Shown one piece after another: positions 55,792 through 63,605 of a stretch of 64,000 bases of DNA. Position numbers and translations under genes: made by a program. Origin of the DNA: Elusimicrobiota bacterium (GTDB taxonomy: Bacteria > Elusimicrobiota > Elusimicrobia > UBA1565 > UBA9628); contig JACRDP010000014.1 of assembly GCA_016212855.1 (NCBI GenBank), positions 1 to 64,000 of the forward strand. Reading direction: 5' to 3'. The notes beneath the pieces are model-generated. The model was given only the letters and a program-made list of their open reading frames with translations, was not told where the DNA came from and made no database searches. Each line of letters opens with the position of its first letter. The first letter of the stretch is position 1.

Positions 55792-56397
55792 TTATCGAGC
55801 CGATGCTACAACTGCGGGCTTCCTAGTTTTCAGCCAAACCCAAACGGCAAGTACGAGGTAATAAGGCAACAGCCCTACGACAGATAGAAACACCATGAAA
55901 TCTCGGAGCCTGTATTTATCCTCACCAATCCCCAGGCCATATAGGACTGATTCATCCAGCCGATTTGCAGTAGCAGTGGAAAGGGCACTGCCATTCCAAA
56001 CATAAACCTGCCTCACCCCATCGTCATCTATCTCATCACAGTAAAGCAAACGCGGAGTGATCCCCTGATCGGCGATCAGTGCTATATGTGTTTTTAAGCT
56101 GCCATCTGTGTGCTGATAGGGTAGGCGCAATATTTCCTTCACGCCATCTTCTATAACTATGCTGTTTGCTGGGACAGTGCCGTGTTCCGGCCATTTCCGG
56201 ATTGTCTCTTTCTTTCCGTCCCCATTGAAATCGGCGACTGCAATTCTGTTATTGAAATCTGAATGCTCCACATTCAATTCATACCGACTAGCTAAATCAA
56301 ATGCCTTCGTATAGGGATGATATATCCCCGCCCAAATTCCCATCGGACCTAACGCCAAAAAAAATACTTTTGCTCGAAACTTCGCATCAATATTCAT
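55792..56397 (-). CDS. Cassette-encoded membrane protein, unknown
   Basis: 201 aa. A hydrophobic N-terminus (FFLALGPMGIWAGIY), an FG-GAP/VCBS-like phrase IAVADFNGDGKKETI with possible Ca-binding Asp residues, and a C-terminal TM (FMVFLSVVGLLPYYLVLAVWVWL). Base composition is far more AT-rich than the flanks, and it has a real Shine-Dalgarno (AAGGTGG). It lies between two attC-like sites, so it looks like an acquired integron cassette. Function unknown. Confidence 0.75.
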   Translation of the reverse strand: MNIDAKFRAKVFFLALGPMGIWAGIYHPYTKAFDLASRYELNVEHSDFNNRIAVADFNGDGKKETIRKWPEHGTVPANSIVIEDGVKEILRLPYQHTDGSLKTHIALIADQGITPRLLYCDEIDDDGVRQVYVWNGSALSTATANRLDESVLYGLGIGEDKYRLRDFMVFLSVVGLLPYYLVLAVWVWLKTRKPAVVASAR

Positions 56398-56448
56398 GGG
56401 GCCACCTTTTTATGGGTGCGACTACGATTCGTTTATGCGAGATGGTAT

Positions 56449-56529
56449 GGCTAACGCAGGGGCTGACCAGCGGCGGCTTCAACAGTCCAACCAAACGAGG
56501 CCGCCGGCTGGTCTAGCCAATGGTTAGCG
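56449..56529 (-). mobile_element. attC-like recombination site 1 (after brnTA)
   Basis: 81 nt on the minus strand from CGCTAAC to GTTAGCC. Pairing: GCTAAC/GTTAGC outer boxes, a short unpaired spacer, GGCT/AGCC, an extrahelical A, GACCAGC/GCTGGTC, an extrahelical C, GGCGGC/GCCGCC, and a 22-nt loop. The brnA stop codon TAA lies inside the first box, typical for integron cassettes. Confidence 0.75.
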
Positions 56530-56772
56530 TGCGACTGCTACCTGCGACTTGTGAAGACCGTCCAGAATGAACATGCGCATCAGAACCTGGTAGGGAACGC
56601 CGCGCCACTCAGCGAGTGCCTTCAACTCGTTGATGGTGCTTTCCTCGAGAGCGATGCTTGTGGGCAGTTTGCGGCTCTTCTTCAGCCGTTTGGCGGCCGC
56701 AAGGATCTTCTTCCGCTCGAATGCGGAAGTGCTTGCGTATGCCTTTTCAGATTTCGCGTAGATAGGCTTCAT
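56524..56772 (-). CDS. brnA: BrnA-like antitoxin
   Basis: 82 aa from ATG 56772; the track's longer form starts inside brnT. A basic N-terminal region precedes a CopG/ribbon-helix-helix-type segment (KLPTSIALEESTINELKALAEWRGVPYQVLMRMFI), as in BrnA proteins that bind the operator and neutralise BrnT. Overlaps brnT by 26 bp. Its TAA stop is embedded in the attC-like site. Confidence 0.85.
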   Translation of the reverse strand: MKPIYAKSEKAYASTSAFERKKILAAAKRLKKSRKLPTSIALEESTINELKALAEWRGVPYQVLMRMFILDGLHKSQVAVAR

Positions 56773-57091
56773 AGAGTTCTCTCTCCTTCTTGTGAGCGGG
56801 TCGGGCGCTAATGGGTCTGACTTTACCGTCTCTGAGGGTGAAAACCACGTGCAATATCCGGCCTTCTGTAGTCGTTCCAACGATTCCCAGGCGCTCCTCA
56901 TGGACGACTGGGCTTACCTGAACACCCAGAGGTGCCGCCTGACCTAATGTGAAGACTTCCTCCGCCTCTTCCGTTCGGACTGAGTGCTTTGCGGCGCTCT
57001 TCGTTCGGTTGCCCTCGTCCCAATCGAATTCGAAGTGCGAATTCTCCTGGAGCCAGAGTAGAAGCCACTCGACGAATTTAAACTTAGCCAT
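56747..57091 (-). CDS. brnT: BrnT-family ribonuclease toxin
   Basis: 114 aa. BrnT features: FEFDWDEGNRTKSAAKHSVRTEEAEEVF, EERLGIVGTTTEGRILHVVFTLRDGKVRPISARPAHKKERELYE, including the catalytic Arg/His-type residues of this RelE-fold RNase. An extra 15-residue hydrophobic N-terminus (FKFVEWLLLWLQENS) is unusual. Part of a toxin-antitoxin cassette inside the AT-rich island. Confidence 0.9.
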   Translation of the reverse strand: MAKFKFVEWLLLWLQENSHFEFDWDEGNRTKSAAKHSVRTEEAEEVFTLGQAAPLGVQVSPVVHEERLGIVGTTTEGRILHVVFTLRDGKVRPISARPAHKKERELYEAYLREI

Positions 57092-57097
57092 TCAGAT

Positions 57098-57103
57098 AGT
57101 ATA
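57098..57103 (-). promoter_or_regulatory. -10-like TATACT of brnTA, 6 nt before ATG
   Basis: TATACT on the minus strand, six bases (atctga), then ATG at 57091. It overlaps one arm of the operator palindrome, which fits autorepression. Confidence 0.5.
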
Positions 57104-57118
57104 GTGTAGCACACTATA
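57100..57118. promoter_or_regulatory. brnTA operator-like inverted repeat
   Basis: TATAGTGT-AGC-ACACTATA has perfect 8-bp arms and a 3-bp spacer and covers the brnT -10. BrnA or the BrnTA complex is the expected ligand, by analogy with other type II systems. Confidence 0.65.
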
Positions 57119-57168
57119 TAAGTTCTTTCCAGGGGTAATGCTGAGTGGCACGCTAACTTGTGAGTATG

Positions 57169-57282
57169 CTGGTCAGCCTAGTATGCCGACTAGTTCGGTC
57201 CGCATTTACGAATTATAGAGTGAAAATTAGGGTTTCGTCAGGTTGTGGACAAATATTAATCCGACAAACACTGGTCAGCCTA
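57169..57282. repeat. 12-bp direct repeats and a promoter upstream of brnT, attI-like candidate
   Basis: CTGGTCAGCCTA occurs at 57169 and 57271. The minus strand also carries TGACGA-N17-TATAAT (57240-57212) and, nearer brnT, GTTAGCG at about 57150. A promoter, direct repeats and a GTTAG core at the cassette entry side resemble attI features, but no integrase is in view. Confidence 0.3.
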
Positions 57283-57294
57283 TCACGTCGGGGG

Positions 57295-58950
57295 CTACAG
57301 CCCGGCGCGGACGCGCCAGCCGGCCTTCGCGATGGGCATACGCCTCCCCACCCCGAACGCCTTGGAACTGATCTTGATGGACGGCGGCGCCTGGCGGCGC
57401 TTGAACTCGCTCCAATCCATCCGGTCGAGCAAGGTCTCGGCCACGGCGCGGTCGCCGACGGCGCGCGCGACCTTGCCCGGCTCCAGACGCGACTGCACCC
57501 AGGCCTCGAGCGCGTCGTCCACCTGATCGTACGGCGGCAGATCGTCCTGGTCTTTTTGATCGGGCTTGAGCTCGGCCGACGGGGGCTTTAAAATCGAGTT
57601 GGAGGGAATGATCTCGTGGCCGGCGTTGAGCCAGTCCGCGAGCTCGTAGACGAGGCGTTTGGGCGCGTCGGCCAGAGGCGCCAGCGCGCCGCACATGTCA
57701 CCGTACAAGGTGCAGTAGCCGACGGCGAGCTCGCTCTTGTTTCCCGTCGTGAGGACGAAGCCGCGATGCGACTTGTTCGCGAGGCCCATCAAGATGACTC
57801 CGCGCGCGCGGGCCTGCAGGTTCTGCTCGGCCAAATCCGGAGCGCCCTTCCCCCACTTCTCGCCGAGAGTCTGCAGAAGCGCCTGCTGGACGCCGTTGAT
57901 CGGCGCGTCGATGAGCTCGATTCCGAGATTCGCGGCGAGGACGCGAGCGTCGTCGATGCTGCCCTTCGACGAGTACGCGGACGGCATGGATACGCCGGCG
58001 ACGCGCTGCGGGCCGAGGGCGCGGACCGCGAGCGCGGCGACGACGGCGGAATCGATGCCGCCGGAGAGGCCGATGAAGGCTTTCTGCAGGCCGCACTTGA
58101 GCGCGAAGTCCTTGATGCCGAGCGTGAGAATCTCGCCGACCTGGCCGACGGGCGAAGGTTCGGGCGCCAACGAAGCGCCCTCCCAGTTGGACGAGTCGAT
58201 GACGAGCAGGTCCGAGGCCGCGAAGGCCGCGCGCGCGCGGATCTTGCCCTTCGCGTCGTAGGCGAGGCTGCCGCCGTCGAAGACGATCTCGTCGTTGCCG
58301 CCGACCGCGTTGCAGTAGAAAAGGGGTTTCTTGAGCCGTTTCGCGTGGTCGGCAAGCAGCTTCTTGCGCACTTCCGTTTTTCCGCGGAGAAACGGCGAAG
58401 CCGATAGATTGAGGAGGATGTGAGCGCCGGCCTTGGCTTGCGCGGCGACGGGGTCAGCGCTGTAAAGGCGACGCGAAGTGGACGGATCCTTCGCCCAGGC
58501 GTCCTCGCAGATCGTGATCCCGAGTTTGAGGCCCCCGAACGACACCGGCTTGTTCTCGGACGCGGGCTCGAAATAGCGGGCCTCATCAAAGACGTCATAC
58601 GTCGGAAGGAGGGTCTTGTGCCGGATCGCGACGACCTTGCCGTTGTGGAGGAGGGCCGCGGAGTTGCGCACCGGCTTGCCGATTTTATTTTTACTGCGCG
58701 AGACGAAGCCCACGAGGGCCGCGGTGCCGCGGACTTTTTTAGCGAGCGCGTTCAGCGCCTTCTCGTTGGCCTCGGCGAAGCCGGGCTCTTCCCAAAGGTC
58801 GAGGGCCGGATAGCCGCCGAGGGATTGTTCGGGGAACACCGCGAGGGCGGCGCCGCGGCGCGACGCTTCATCGAGCGCCGAAAGTATTTTTTCGGAGTTG
58901 CCGCGCAGGTCGCCGACCGTGGCGTCGATCTGCGCGAGGGCGATCTTCAC
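57295..58950 (-). CDS. nadE: Glutamine-dependent NAD+ synthetase
   Basis: 551 aa from a GTG overlapping the upstream stop. The N-terminal nitrilase-type glutaminase has FPEQSLGGYP (Glu), RHKTLLPTYDVFDE (Lys) and LGITICEDAW (Cys). The C-terminal synthetase has the PP-loop FIGLSGGIDSAVVAALAVRALG. It converts NaAD to NAD. Length is typical of the two-domain form. Its 3' end borders the integron-like island. Confidence 0.96.
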   Translation of the reverse strand: MKIALAQIDATVGDLRGNSEKILSALDEASRRGAALAVFPEQSLGGYPALDLWEEPGFAEANEKALNALAKKVRGTAALVGFVSRSKNKIGKPVRNSAALLHNGKVVAIRHKTLLPTYDVFDEARYFEPASENKPVSFGGLKLGITICEDAWAKDPSTSRRLYSADPVAAQAKAGAHILLNLSASPFLRGKTEVRKKLLADHAKRLKKPLFYCNAVGGNDEIVFDGGSLAYDAKGKIRARAAFAASDLLVIDSSNWEGASLAPEPSPVGQVGEILTLGIKDFALKCGLQKAFIGLSGGIDSAVVAALAVRALGPQRVAGVSMPSAYSSKGSIDDARVLAANLGIELIDAPINGVQQALLQTLGEKWGKGAPDLAEQNLQARARGVILMGLANKSHRGFVLTTGNKSELAVGYCTLYGDMCGALAPLADAPKRLVYELADWLNAGHEIIPSNSILKPPSAELKPDQKDQDDLPPYDQVDDALEAWVQSRLEPGKVARAVGDRAVAETLLDRMDWSEFKRRQAPPSIKISSKAFGVGRRMPIAKAGWRVRAGL

Positions 58951-59378
58951 GCGCCCGCCGTGGCGCAGGCGCGGGCGAAGACGGCCCCGGCGCCCATGAA
59001 GGCCTGATCGATGGCGTGCTCGACGGCGGCGCGCGCCGGTTCGCCCGCCATGGTGGCGACCGGGGCGATGCCTTCCATGGCCCAGGTCATCATCTCGGCC
59101 GGGTCCTGGTGGGTCTCGTTGGCGACGGCGCTCATCTGGGAGAGGATCGCGACGGCGGCGGGCGCCAGGTCGCGGCCGGCGATGAGCATGCCCGACATCA
59201 AGCCGCGGCAGACGGCGGTGACGCTGATGCGGGGAGACTGGCGGGCCAAGGTGCCGGTGACCGCCTGGGTCACGATCTTGCGCGCGACCTGGCCGGCGCC
59301 TTCGGCGACGTCCGCGACCTTCTCGAAGCGCTCGATGACGATCTGCTGAGCGAGCTTTTCAAGGTTGAAATCGTCCAT
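58947..59378 (-). CDS. Ala-rich helical protein, unknown
   Basis: 143 aa. Almost entirely helix with small residues (AEGAGQVARKIVTQAVTGTLARQ, AGEPARAAVEHAIDQAFMGAGAV). No signal peptide, no clear TM, no recognised family. TATAAT lies 11 nt before its ATG and nadE overlaps its stop (GTGA), so it leads a two-gene unit. Function not inferable. Confidence 0.6.
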   Translation of the reverse strand: MDDFNLEKLAQQIVIERFEKVADVAEGAGQVARKIVTQAVTGTLARQSPRISVTAVCRGLMSGMLIAGRDLAPAAVAILSQMSAVANETHQDPAEMMTWAMEGIAPVATMAGEPARAAVEHAIDQAFMGAGAVFARACATAGA

Positions 59379-59421
59379 AGGAGGACGTGATTATACCATT
59401 GCGCGAGAGAGCTTCCGGTGA

Positions 59422-59427
59422 TACACT
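59422..59427 (+). promoter_or_regulatory. -10-like TACACT, 7 nt before the lipoprotein GTG
   Basis: TACACT, seven bases (cacgctc), then GTG at 59435; supports that start over the track's 59387. Confidence 0.4.
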
Positions 59428-59434
59428 CACGCTC

Positions 59435-60616
59435 GTGAAGCGCATGATTCCGGCGATCGCGATCGCGTTGTCCGGCTGCGTGACGACGTCCCGCCCCCCC
59501 GCCCAGGCGTCGTCGTTGGAGCAGGGGATGCTGGTGGCGCGCGTTCAGACGCACGGCGCGCTGTTTCGCAAATCGACGAAGCAGGCGGATCTGGCGACCT
59601 TGGTGATGCTCGACGCGATGGGCGCCCCCATCCCGGGCCTGGCCGCCCGTTCCGGCTCGGCCGCCGAGGGCTATGTCGTTTTTTACGATCTCCCGCCGGG
59701 ACGCTACGCCCTGCGCTCGGCGTCGTTTCCCGCGCGCGGCGTGCGCTACCGGGTGGACGCTCCGCTTGACGGCGAGTTCAAGCGCTCGGTGGTGCTGAGG
59801 CCCGGAAGCTCGGCGTATCTCGGCGACCTCGCCTTCGACACGCGCTGGCCCGAGTTCGCCGACGGCGCGATCCGCGCGGGGCGGATCATCCTGCATTGGC
59901 TGACGCCTTGGATGAAGCGGCCGGTGCTGACGCGCGACTCGCCCCTGCGCGGTTACGAGGCGGGGCCGGCCGAGGAGACGCGGGCCTTGCTCGCCGTGCG
60001 GCAGTCTTTGACCGGCACGCAGTGGCGCCGGCTGGCGGACAAGCGCCTGCGCGAGCTGAGCGCGGCCGAGCCGGTGAAGGAGGAAGGGAAGTTGAGGAGC
60101 AAGCCGCTGGCGCTGCGCGAAGAGCCGATTTTTTCCTGGCGGGACACGCTGAAATGGGGCGAGCCGCTTCGCGCGCCCGAAGGGCTGGCGTGGAAGCGGC
60201 CCGAGGGCGAGGCCCGGATCGTGGTGTTCTTCACGACGGCGTCGGCCAAGGGGTTCAAGGGCTGGGACGCGGCGGTCGCGGAGATGAGGCGCACGGCGGC
60301 GGGAAGCGTCGAGGACAGCTCGACCGTGTACGAGGTGCAGGTCGCGACGCGCCCCGGGCTCGCCGCGCGCGCGACGAAGTATATTTATCCCGACGGCAAG
60401 CTGGTGGGCAGCGAGACCAAGGTGCTGGTGACCGAGACGATCTTGGTGCCCGACGGCTACGGGCTGTACACCGCGCGCCTGCGCGCGACGCGCGCGGAGT
60501 TCGACGCGGTCCTGCCCGCGTACCGGGAGTTTTTGCTCCAGCTCGTGCTCGGGCCGCCCAAGCCCAAGCCCCCGCCCAAGCAGGAGTCCGTGCTGCCGTT
60601 CACGGGAATTCCATGA
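59435..60616 (+). CDS. Large lipoprotein, unknown
   Basis: 393 aa from GTG 59435 (the track begins 48 nt earlier). Short signal with lipobox IAIALSGCV. The first domain is a beta-sandwich-like, carboxypeptidase-regulatory-type module (EGYVVFYDLPPGRYALRSASF). The second (RIVVFFTTASAKGFKGWDAAVAEMRRTAAGS) is alpha/beta without recognisable catalytic motifs. It precedes a PilZ gene with an ATGA overlap. Outer-membrane or periplasmic location inferred from the lipobox. Confidence 0.65.
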   Translation: MKRMIPAIAIALSGCVTTSRPPAQASSLEQGMLVARVQTHGALFRKSTKQADLATLVMLDAMGAPIPGLAARSGSAAEGYVVFYDLPPGRYALRSASFPARGVRYRVDAPLDGEFKRSVVLRPGSSAYLGDLAFDTRWPEFADGAIRAGRIILHWLTPWMKRPVLTRDSPLRGYEAGPAEETRALLAVRQSLTGTQWRRLADKRLRELSAAEPVKEEGKLRSKPLALREEPIFSWRDTLKWGEPLRAPEGLAWKRPEGEARIVVFFTTASAKGFKGWDAAVAEMRRTAAGSVEDSSTVYEVQVATRPGLAARATKYIYPDGKLVGSETKVLVTETILVPDGYGLYTARLRATRAEFDAVLPAYREFLLQLVLGPPKPKPPPKQESVLPFTGIP

Positions 60617-61128
60617 GCGACGAGCGCCGCGACGGCACGCGGATGATCACCGAGCTGTCCGTGACCCTGCGCGCGGTCAAGGGCGGAGAGGTGATCGACG
60701 AGCGCGCGACGGCGCACGACATCTCGACGAACGGATTTCGAGTGGAAACCCAGGCGCAGATGACCGAGAAGACCTTGATCGCGTTCACGATGGATCTGCC
60801 CGGGGGCGAGCGCGCCTCGGGTTCCGGGCGCGTCGTGTGGGCCAGCCGGGAGTCGTGGGCGACCTGGGCCGGCATCGAGATCACCTCGATGTCGTGGAGC
60901 GACAAGAGGCGGCTGACGAACCTGCTGCATCCGCCGCGCGTGGATTGGAGCGGGCTCTCGAAGACGTCGACGAAGCTGCTCATCGCCTTGGTGGTGATCA
61001 CCGCGGCGCACCGGCTGCTCTACAGCCCGATCGCGCAGGGAGTGCTGGCGAAGATGGCGCCGAAGATCATCGCCCTGGCGGTGATGTGGTGGGCGCTGAG
61101 CGAGCTGCTGAAAAAGGAGCGGCGCTAG
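60613..61128 (+). CDS. PilZ-domain membrane protein
   Basis: 171 aa from ATG 60613; the track ORF from 59896 is a shadow extension. The PilZ pattern is visible: RRDGTRM near the N-terminus (the RxxxR-like c-di-GMP loop) and DISTNGFRVET (D/NxSxxG). Two C-terminal TMs (LLIALVVITAAHRLLYS, KIIALAVMWWALSELL). A membrane-tethered c-di-GMP reader is the likely role. The second Arg spacing is RRDGTR, slightly atypical. Confidence 0.75.
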   Translation: MSDERRDGTRMITELSVTLRAVKGGEVIDERATAHDISTNGFRVETQAQMTEKTLIAFTMDLPGGERASGSGRVVWASRESWATWAGIEITSMSWSDKRRLTNLLHPPRVDWSGLSKTSTKLLIALVVITAAHRLLYSPIAQGVLAKMAPKIIALAVMWWALSELLKKERR

Positions 61129-61158
61129 ATGTTTTAGGAGTTTCCTCCGCACATCTGT

Positions 61159-61179
61159 GCCGGGCGTCTCGCGCCCGGC
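61159..61179. terminator. Hairpin between convergent genes
   Basis: GCCGGGCG-TCTCG-CGCCCGGC lies between the PilZ gene (+) and the next gene (-), followed by CTAAAAT. Likely serves both directions; U-tract is poor. Confidence 0.55.
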
Positions 61180-62055
61180 CTAAAATCCGTCCCGGCAGCG
61201 CGGGTCCATCGCGTCGCGCAGGAACAGGCGCGCGCCCGAGGCGCGCAGGACGAAGCCCCAGCGCTCGTGGCCCCACAGCGGTTCGCCCATGGTGTAGGCG
61301 AGGAGGAAGGGATTTCCATTGCCGCCGGGGTCGTAGGAGACGAAGCGCAGCTGGGCCGTCTCGGAGAGGAGGTCGTGCGGCATCTCCGCGCAGGTTCCGA
61401 GGAGACGGCTGCCGTCGGCCAGGCGCAGGCAGCGGCGGTGCGACGAGGAGATCTGCGCGTCGGTGACCAGCGCCGTCGGCGCGCGCACGCCCGCGACGGC
61501 GGGATGGGCGGCGAAGTCGATCTTCATCGCGACCTTGTCGGGGCGCGGGTCGGCGAGGAAGGCGGAGGCGCCCTCGTCGTCGGGGCGGAAGCGCAGGGCG
61601 CCGGATTTCGCTTCGTCCACGGCGACCGCGGTGAGCGTGGAGCCGATGAGGGCGTACAGCGCCTCGTCGACCTTGTTGGCGAGCGAGTCGTAGCGCGCGT
61701 TCGAGCCCTTGAGGCGGAAATCGTCGGGGACCTTGATCGCCATGACGGGGTCGCCGACCTCCGAGCGCGGGCCCTTGAGCAAGGCGGCGCGCAGCTTCTG
61801 CGGCTTCTTGCCGCGGCAGGCGCCGCCGTAGGTCGCGGAGGTGCGGCCGACGACGAACAGGTCGGCGCCCTCGCTGCCGATGATGAGGAATTTCGAGCCC
61901 GCCATGAGGTCCTTGGGATTGGCGGACTTGCGCGGCTTGTCGAAGATCACCCACTGGTTGCCGGATTGATAGACCGGGAACAGGCCGCGCGAGCCGTACT
62001 CGTCCTGAGCGAAGGACGTGGACGCGAGGAGCAGGAGCAGGAGGGCGAGCCGCAT
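61180..62055 (-). CDS. Secreted protein of unknown function
   Basis: 291 aa with a signal peptide (MRLALLLLLLASTSFAQ). No repeats or known motif. A Gly/charged, beta-rich mature part has a few cysteines (GGACRGKK, RRCLRL, GTCAEM, PRCRDGF), possibly disulphide-bonded. A TATCCT hexamer lies 7 nt upstream of ATG. Monocistronic. Confidence 0.6.
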   Translation of the reverse strand: MRLALLLLLLASTSFAQDEYGSRGLFPVYQSGNQWVIFDKPRKSANPKDLMAGSKFLIIGSEGADLFVVGRTSATYGGACRGKKPQKLRAALLKGPRSEVGDPVMAIKVPDDFRLKGSNARYDSLANKVDEALYALIGSTLTAVAVDEAKSGALRFRPDDEGASAFLADPRPDKVAMKIDFAAHPAVAGVRAPTALVTDAQISSSHRRCLRLADGSRLLGTCAEMPHDLLSETAQLRFVSYDPGGNGNPFLLAYTMGEPLWGHERWGFVLRASGARLFLRDAMDPRCRDGF

Positions 62056-62062
62056 CGACGAC

Positions 62063-62068
62063 AGGATA
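62063..62068 (-). promoter_or_regulatory. -10-like TATCCT, 7 nt before ATG 62055
   Basis: TATCCT on the minus strand, seven bases (gtcgtcg), then ATG. Note that it overlaps the end of the preceding gene. Confidence 0.35.
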
Positions 62069-63421
62069 TCAAATCCCGCGCGGCAGGCGCAGGTCGGACG
62101 GCGGGCGCGGGCGGCGGCGCGGGAGCTCCGACTCGAGCCATTGCCCCAGCTCTTCGCCGGTGGCCGCGTCGTAGAGGACGGCTCCCTCGCCCGGCGTGAG
62201 CACCGCGACCTTGGTGAAGTCGGCGCTGTAGAGGAGCTGGACGCCGTCGCGCAGGTTCACGAGCCCTTCCGCGTCCCACTCGGCGAAGCGCCGCCAAGTC
62301 CAGGGCTCCCCCTCGTGCTGGACGAACCAGACGCCGCGGCGTTTGCTCCACCACAGGCCGTGATGATGGAGCAGCGGCGGTCCGTCGGGTTCGGGGGCGG
62401 CCCACCAGCGCGAGCCCTTGGTCCACAGCCACAGCCAGCGCGCGTCGTCGATGAGGCCGCGCGCTTCGCCGTCGTGCCAAAGAGGGCCGGCGTCCCAGTG
62501 CGGCTTTTGGCGGCGATCGAGGGCCGCGCCCGCTTTGCGCGGGTCGAGGGTTTCCAAGCGCAGGGGATCGGGCGCCCGCGTGGGCACCGCGGCGCCTTCG
62601 GGCAAAGCAGACGGGCGCTTGTCTTTCAGGATCGTGAGGTCCGGCGGCTTCAGGGTCGAGGGCGGAGGCCGCAAGGCGCCGCGACCGAGCAGCTTGGCGA
62701 GCAGAAGGGGCCGGACGCGGCGGCGCCGGGCGGAGTAGGCGCGCTTGAAAGCGGCGGAGCGTTTCGGCGGGCGGAACAGCGGGAACGCGGCGCGCCGGCG
62801 CGAGGCGAGGGCGGCGCGGCGGCTCGCTCCTCCCGCGACGTCGACGGCCGTTTGCTCCGTCGCTTCCTCGTCCATTTCCCCGTTCACGGGCGCCGGGCCT
62901 TTGGAGAGCAACGCGCGTTTCGCGGGAAGTCCGTCCGAGGATGAAGAGGAGGACGGAGTTTGCGGAGGAGCGCTCGAGGTTTTCTTCGGTGAGCTCTCCG
63001 TCGGACCGGACTCGCCGGAGTCCGGCGAAGGCTCTCCTCTTCGATCCGGGCGGCGAAGCGCGGGCGCGGACGCGGAGGAGGATCCCGCTCGCGCCGAGCT
63101 CGTCGCGTACGGGAAATCGGCGGGGGCGTCGCGCAATGCCGCGCGTTCGAGCGCCGCGGCGGCATCCTGGGCGGAAGTGGCTTTTTCCACCCGGAGGGCC
63201 GAGTCCGCCGAATCGGCGGACGGCGGAATGATCCTGGGCGCGGGCCAGGAGAGCGCGGAGGCGAGCGCGGCGGGCGTCGAAGACCCGGGCGGCACGCCCT
63301 GCGCGGGAGTTCGAGCCCCGGGGAGAAGCCGGGGGACTCCGACCGGCCGGTACAGCGCGAGCCCGGCGCCGATCAAGGCGGCGGCGATCGCGGCGGGGCC
63401 GATCGTTCGTCTCGCACCCAT
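62069..63421 (-). CDS. Membrane-anchored, largely disordered protein, unknown
   Basis: 450 aa from ATG 63421 (CATCCT lies 6 nt upstream); ATG 63511 is an alternative, and the track's 63964 is implausible. One TM near the start (IAAALIGAGLALY), then about 200 residues rich in Ser, Pro, Ala and Arg (SSSSSSDGLPAKR, RRRVRPLLL), and a C-terminal domain with many Trp (WLWLWTKGSRWWAAPEPDG, LLYSADFTKVAVLTPGEG) that looks like WD/beta-propeller-style phrases. No family recognised. Confidence 0.55.
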   Translation of the reverse strand: MGARRTIGPAAIAAALIGAGLALYRPVGVPRLLPGARTPAQGVPPGSSTPAALASALSWPAPRIIPPSADSADSALRVEKATSAQDAAAALERAALRDAPADFPYATSSARAGSSSASAPALRRPDRRGEPSPDSGESGPTESSPKKTSSAPPQTPSSSSSSDGLPAKRALLSKGPAPVNGEMDEEATEQTAVDVAGGASRRAALASRRRAAFPLFRPPKRSAAFKRAYSARRRRVRPLLLAKLLGRGALRPPPSTLKPPDLTILKDKRPSALPEGAAVPTRAPDPLRLETLDPRKAGAALDRRQKPHWDAGPLWHDGEARGLIDDARWLWLWTKGSRWWAAPEPDGPPLLHHHGLWWSKRRGVWFVQHEGEPWTWRRFAEWDAEGLVNLRDGVQLLYSADFTKVAVLTPGEGAVLYDAATGEELGQWLESELPRRRPRPPSDLRLPRGI

Positions 63422-63427
63422 ACCGCG

Positions 63428-63433
63428 AGGATG
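63428..63433 (-). promoter_or_regulatory. -10-like CATCCT, 6 nt before ATG 63421
   Basis: CATCCT on the minus strand then six bases (cgcggt) and ATG. Weaker match than the others. Confidence 0.25.
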
Positions 63434-63605
63434 TCCCGCGCCGGGCGCGGCCGTCAGGGCCTCCGGTCCTATGGTTCGAGTGGGTCTAAAGTCCCGGGTG
63501 ATTTTATCCATCCCTTCATACGATCGAGACCCCGAAAAAGTTCCCCAAAAGAGCGCGATCCCCGACTTGTCTTTGTAACACTCCCCTCCTATACTGGGGG
63601 GGCCC

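Noticed and set aside
55641-57294. Island as an insertion sequence or prophage remnant
   Set aside because: No transposase, integrase, terminal inverted repeats or phage genes; attC-like hairpins fit better.
57847-57870. Sixth copy of the CGCCGAGA loop inside nadE
   Set aside because: It lies within conserved coding sequence and is not flanked by complementary arms, so chance is sufficient.
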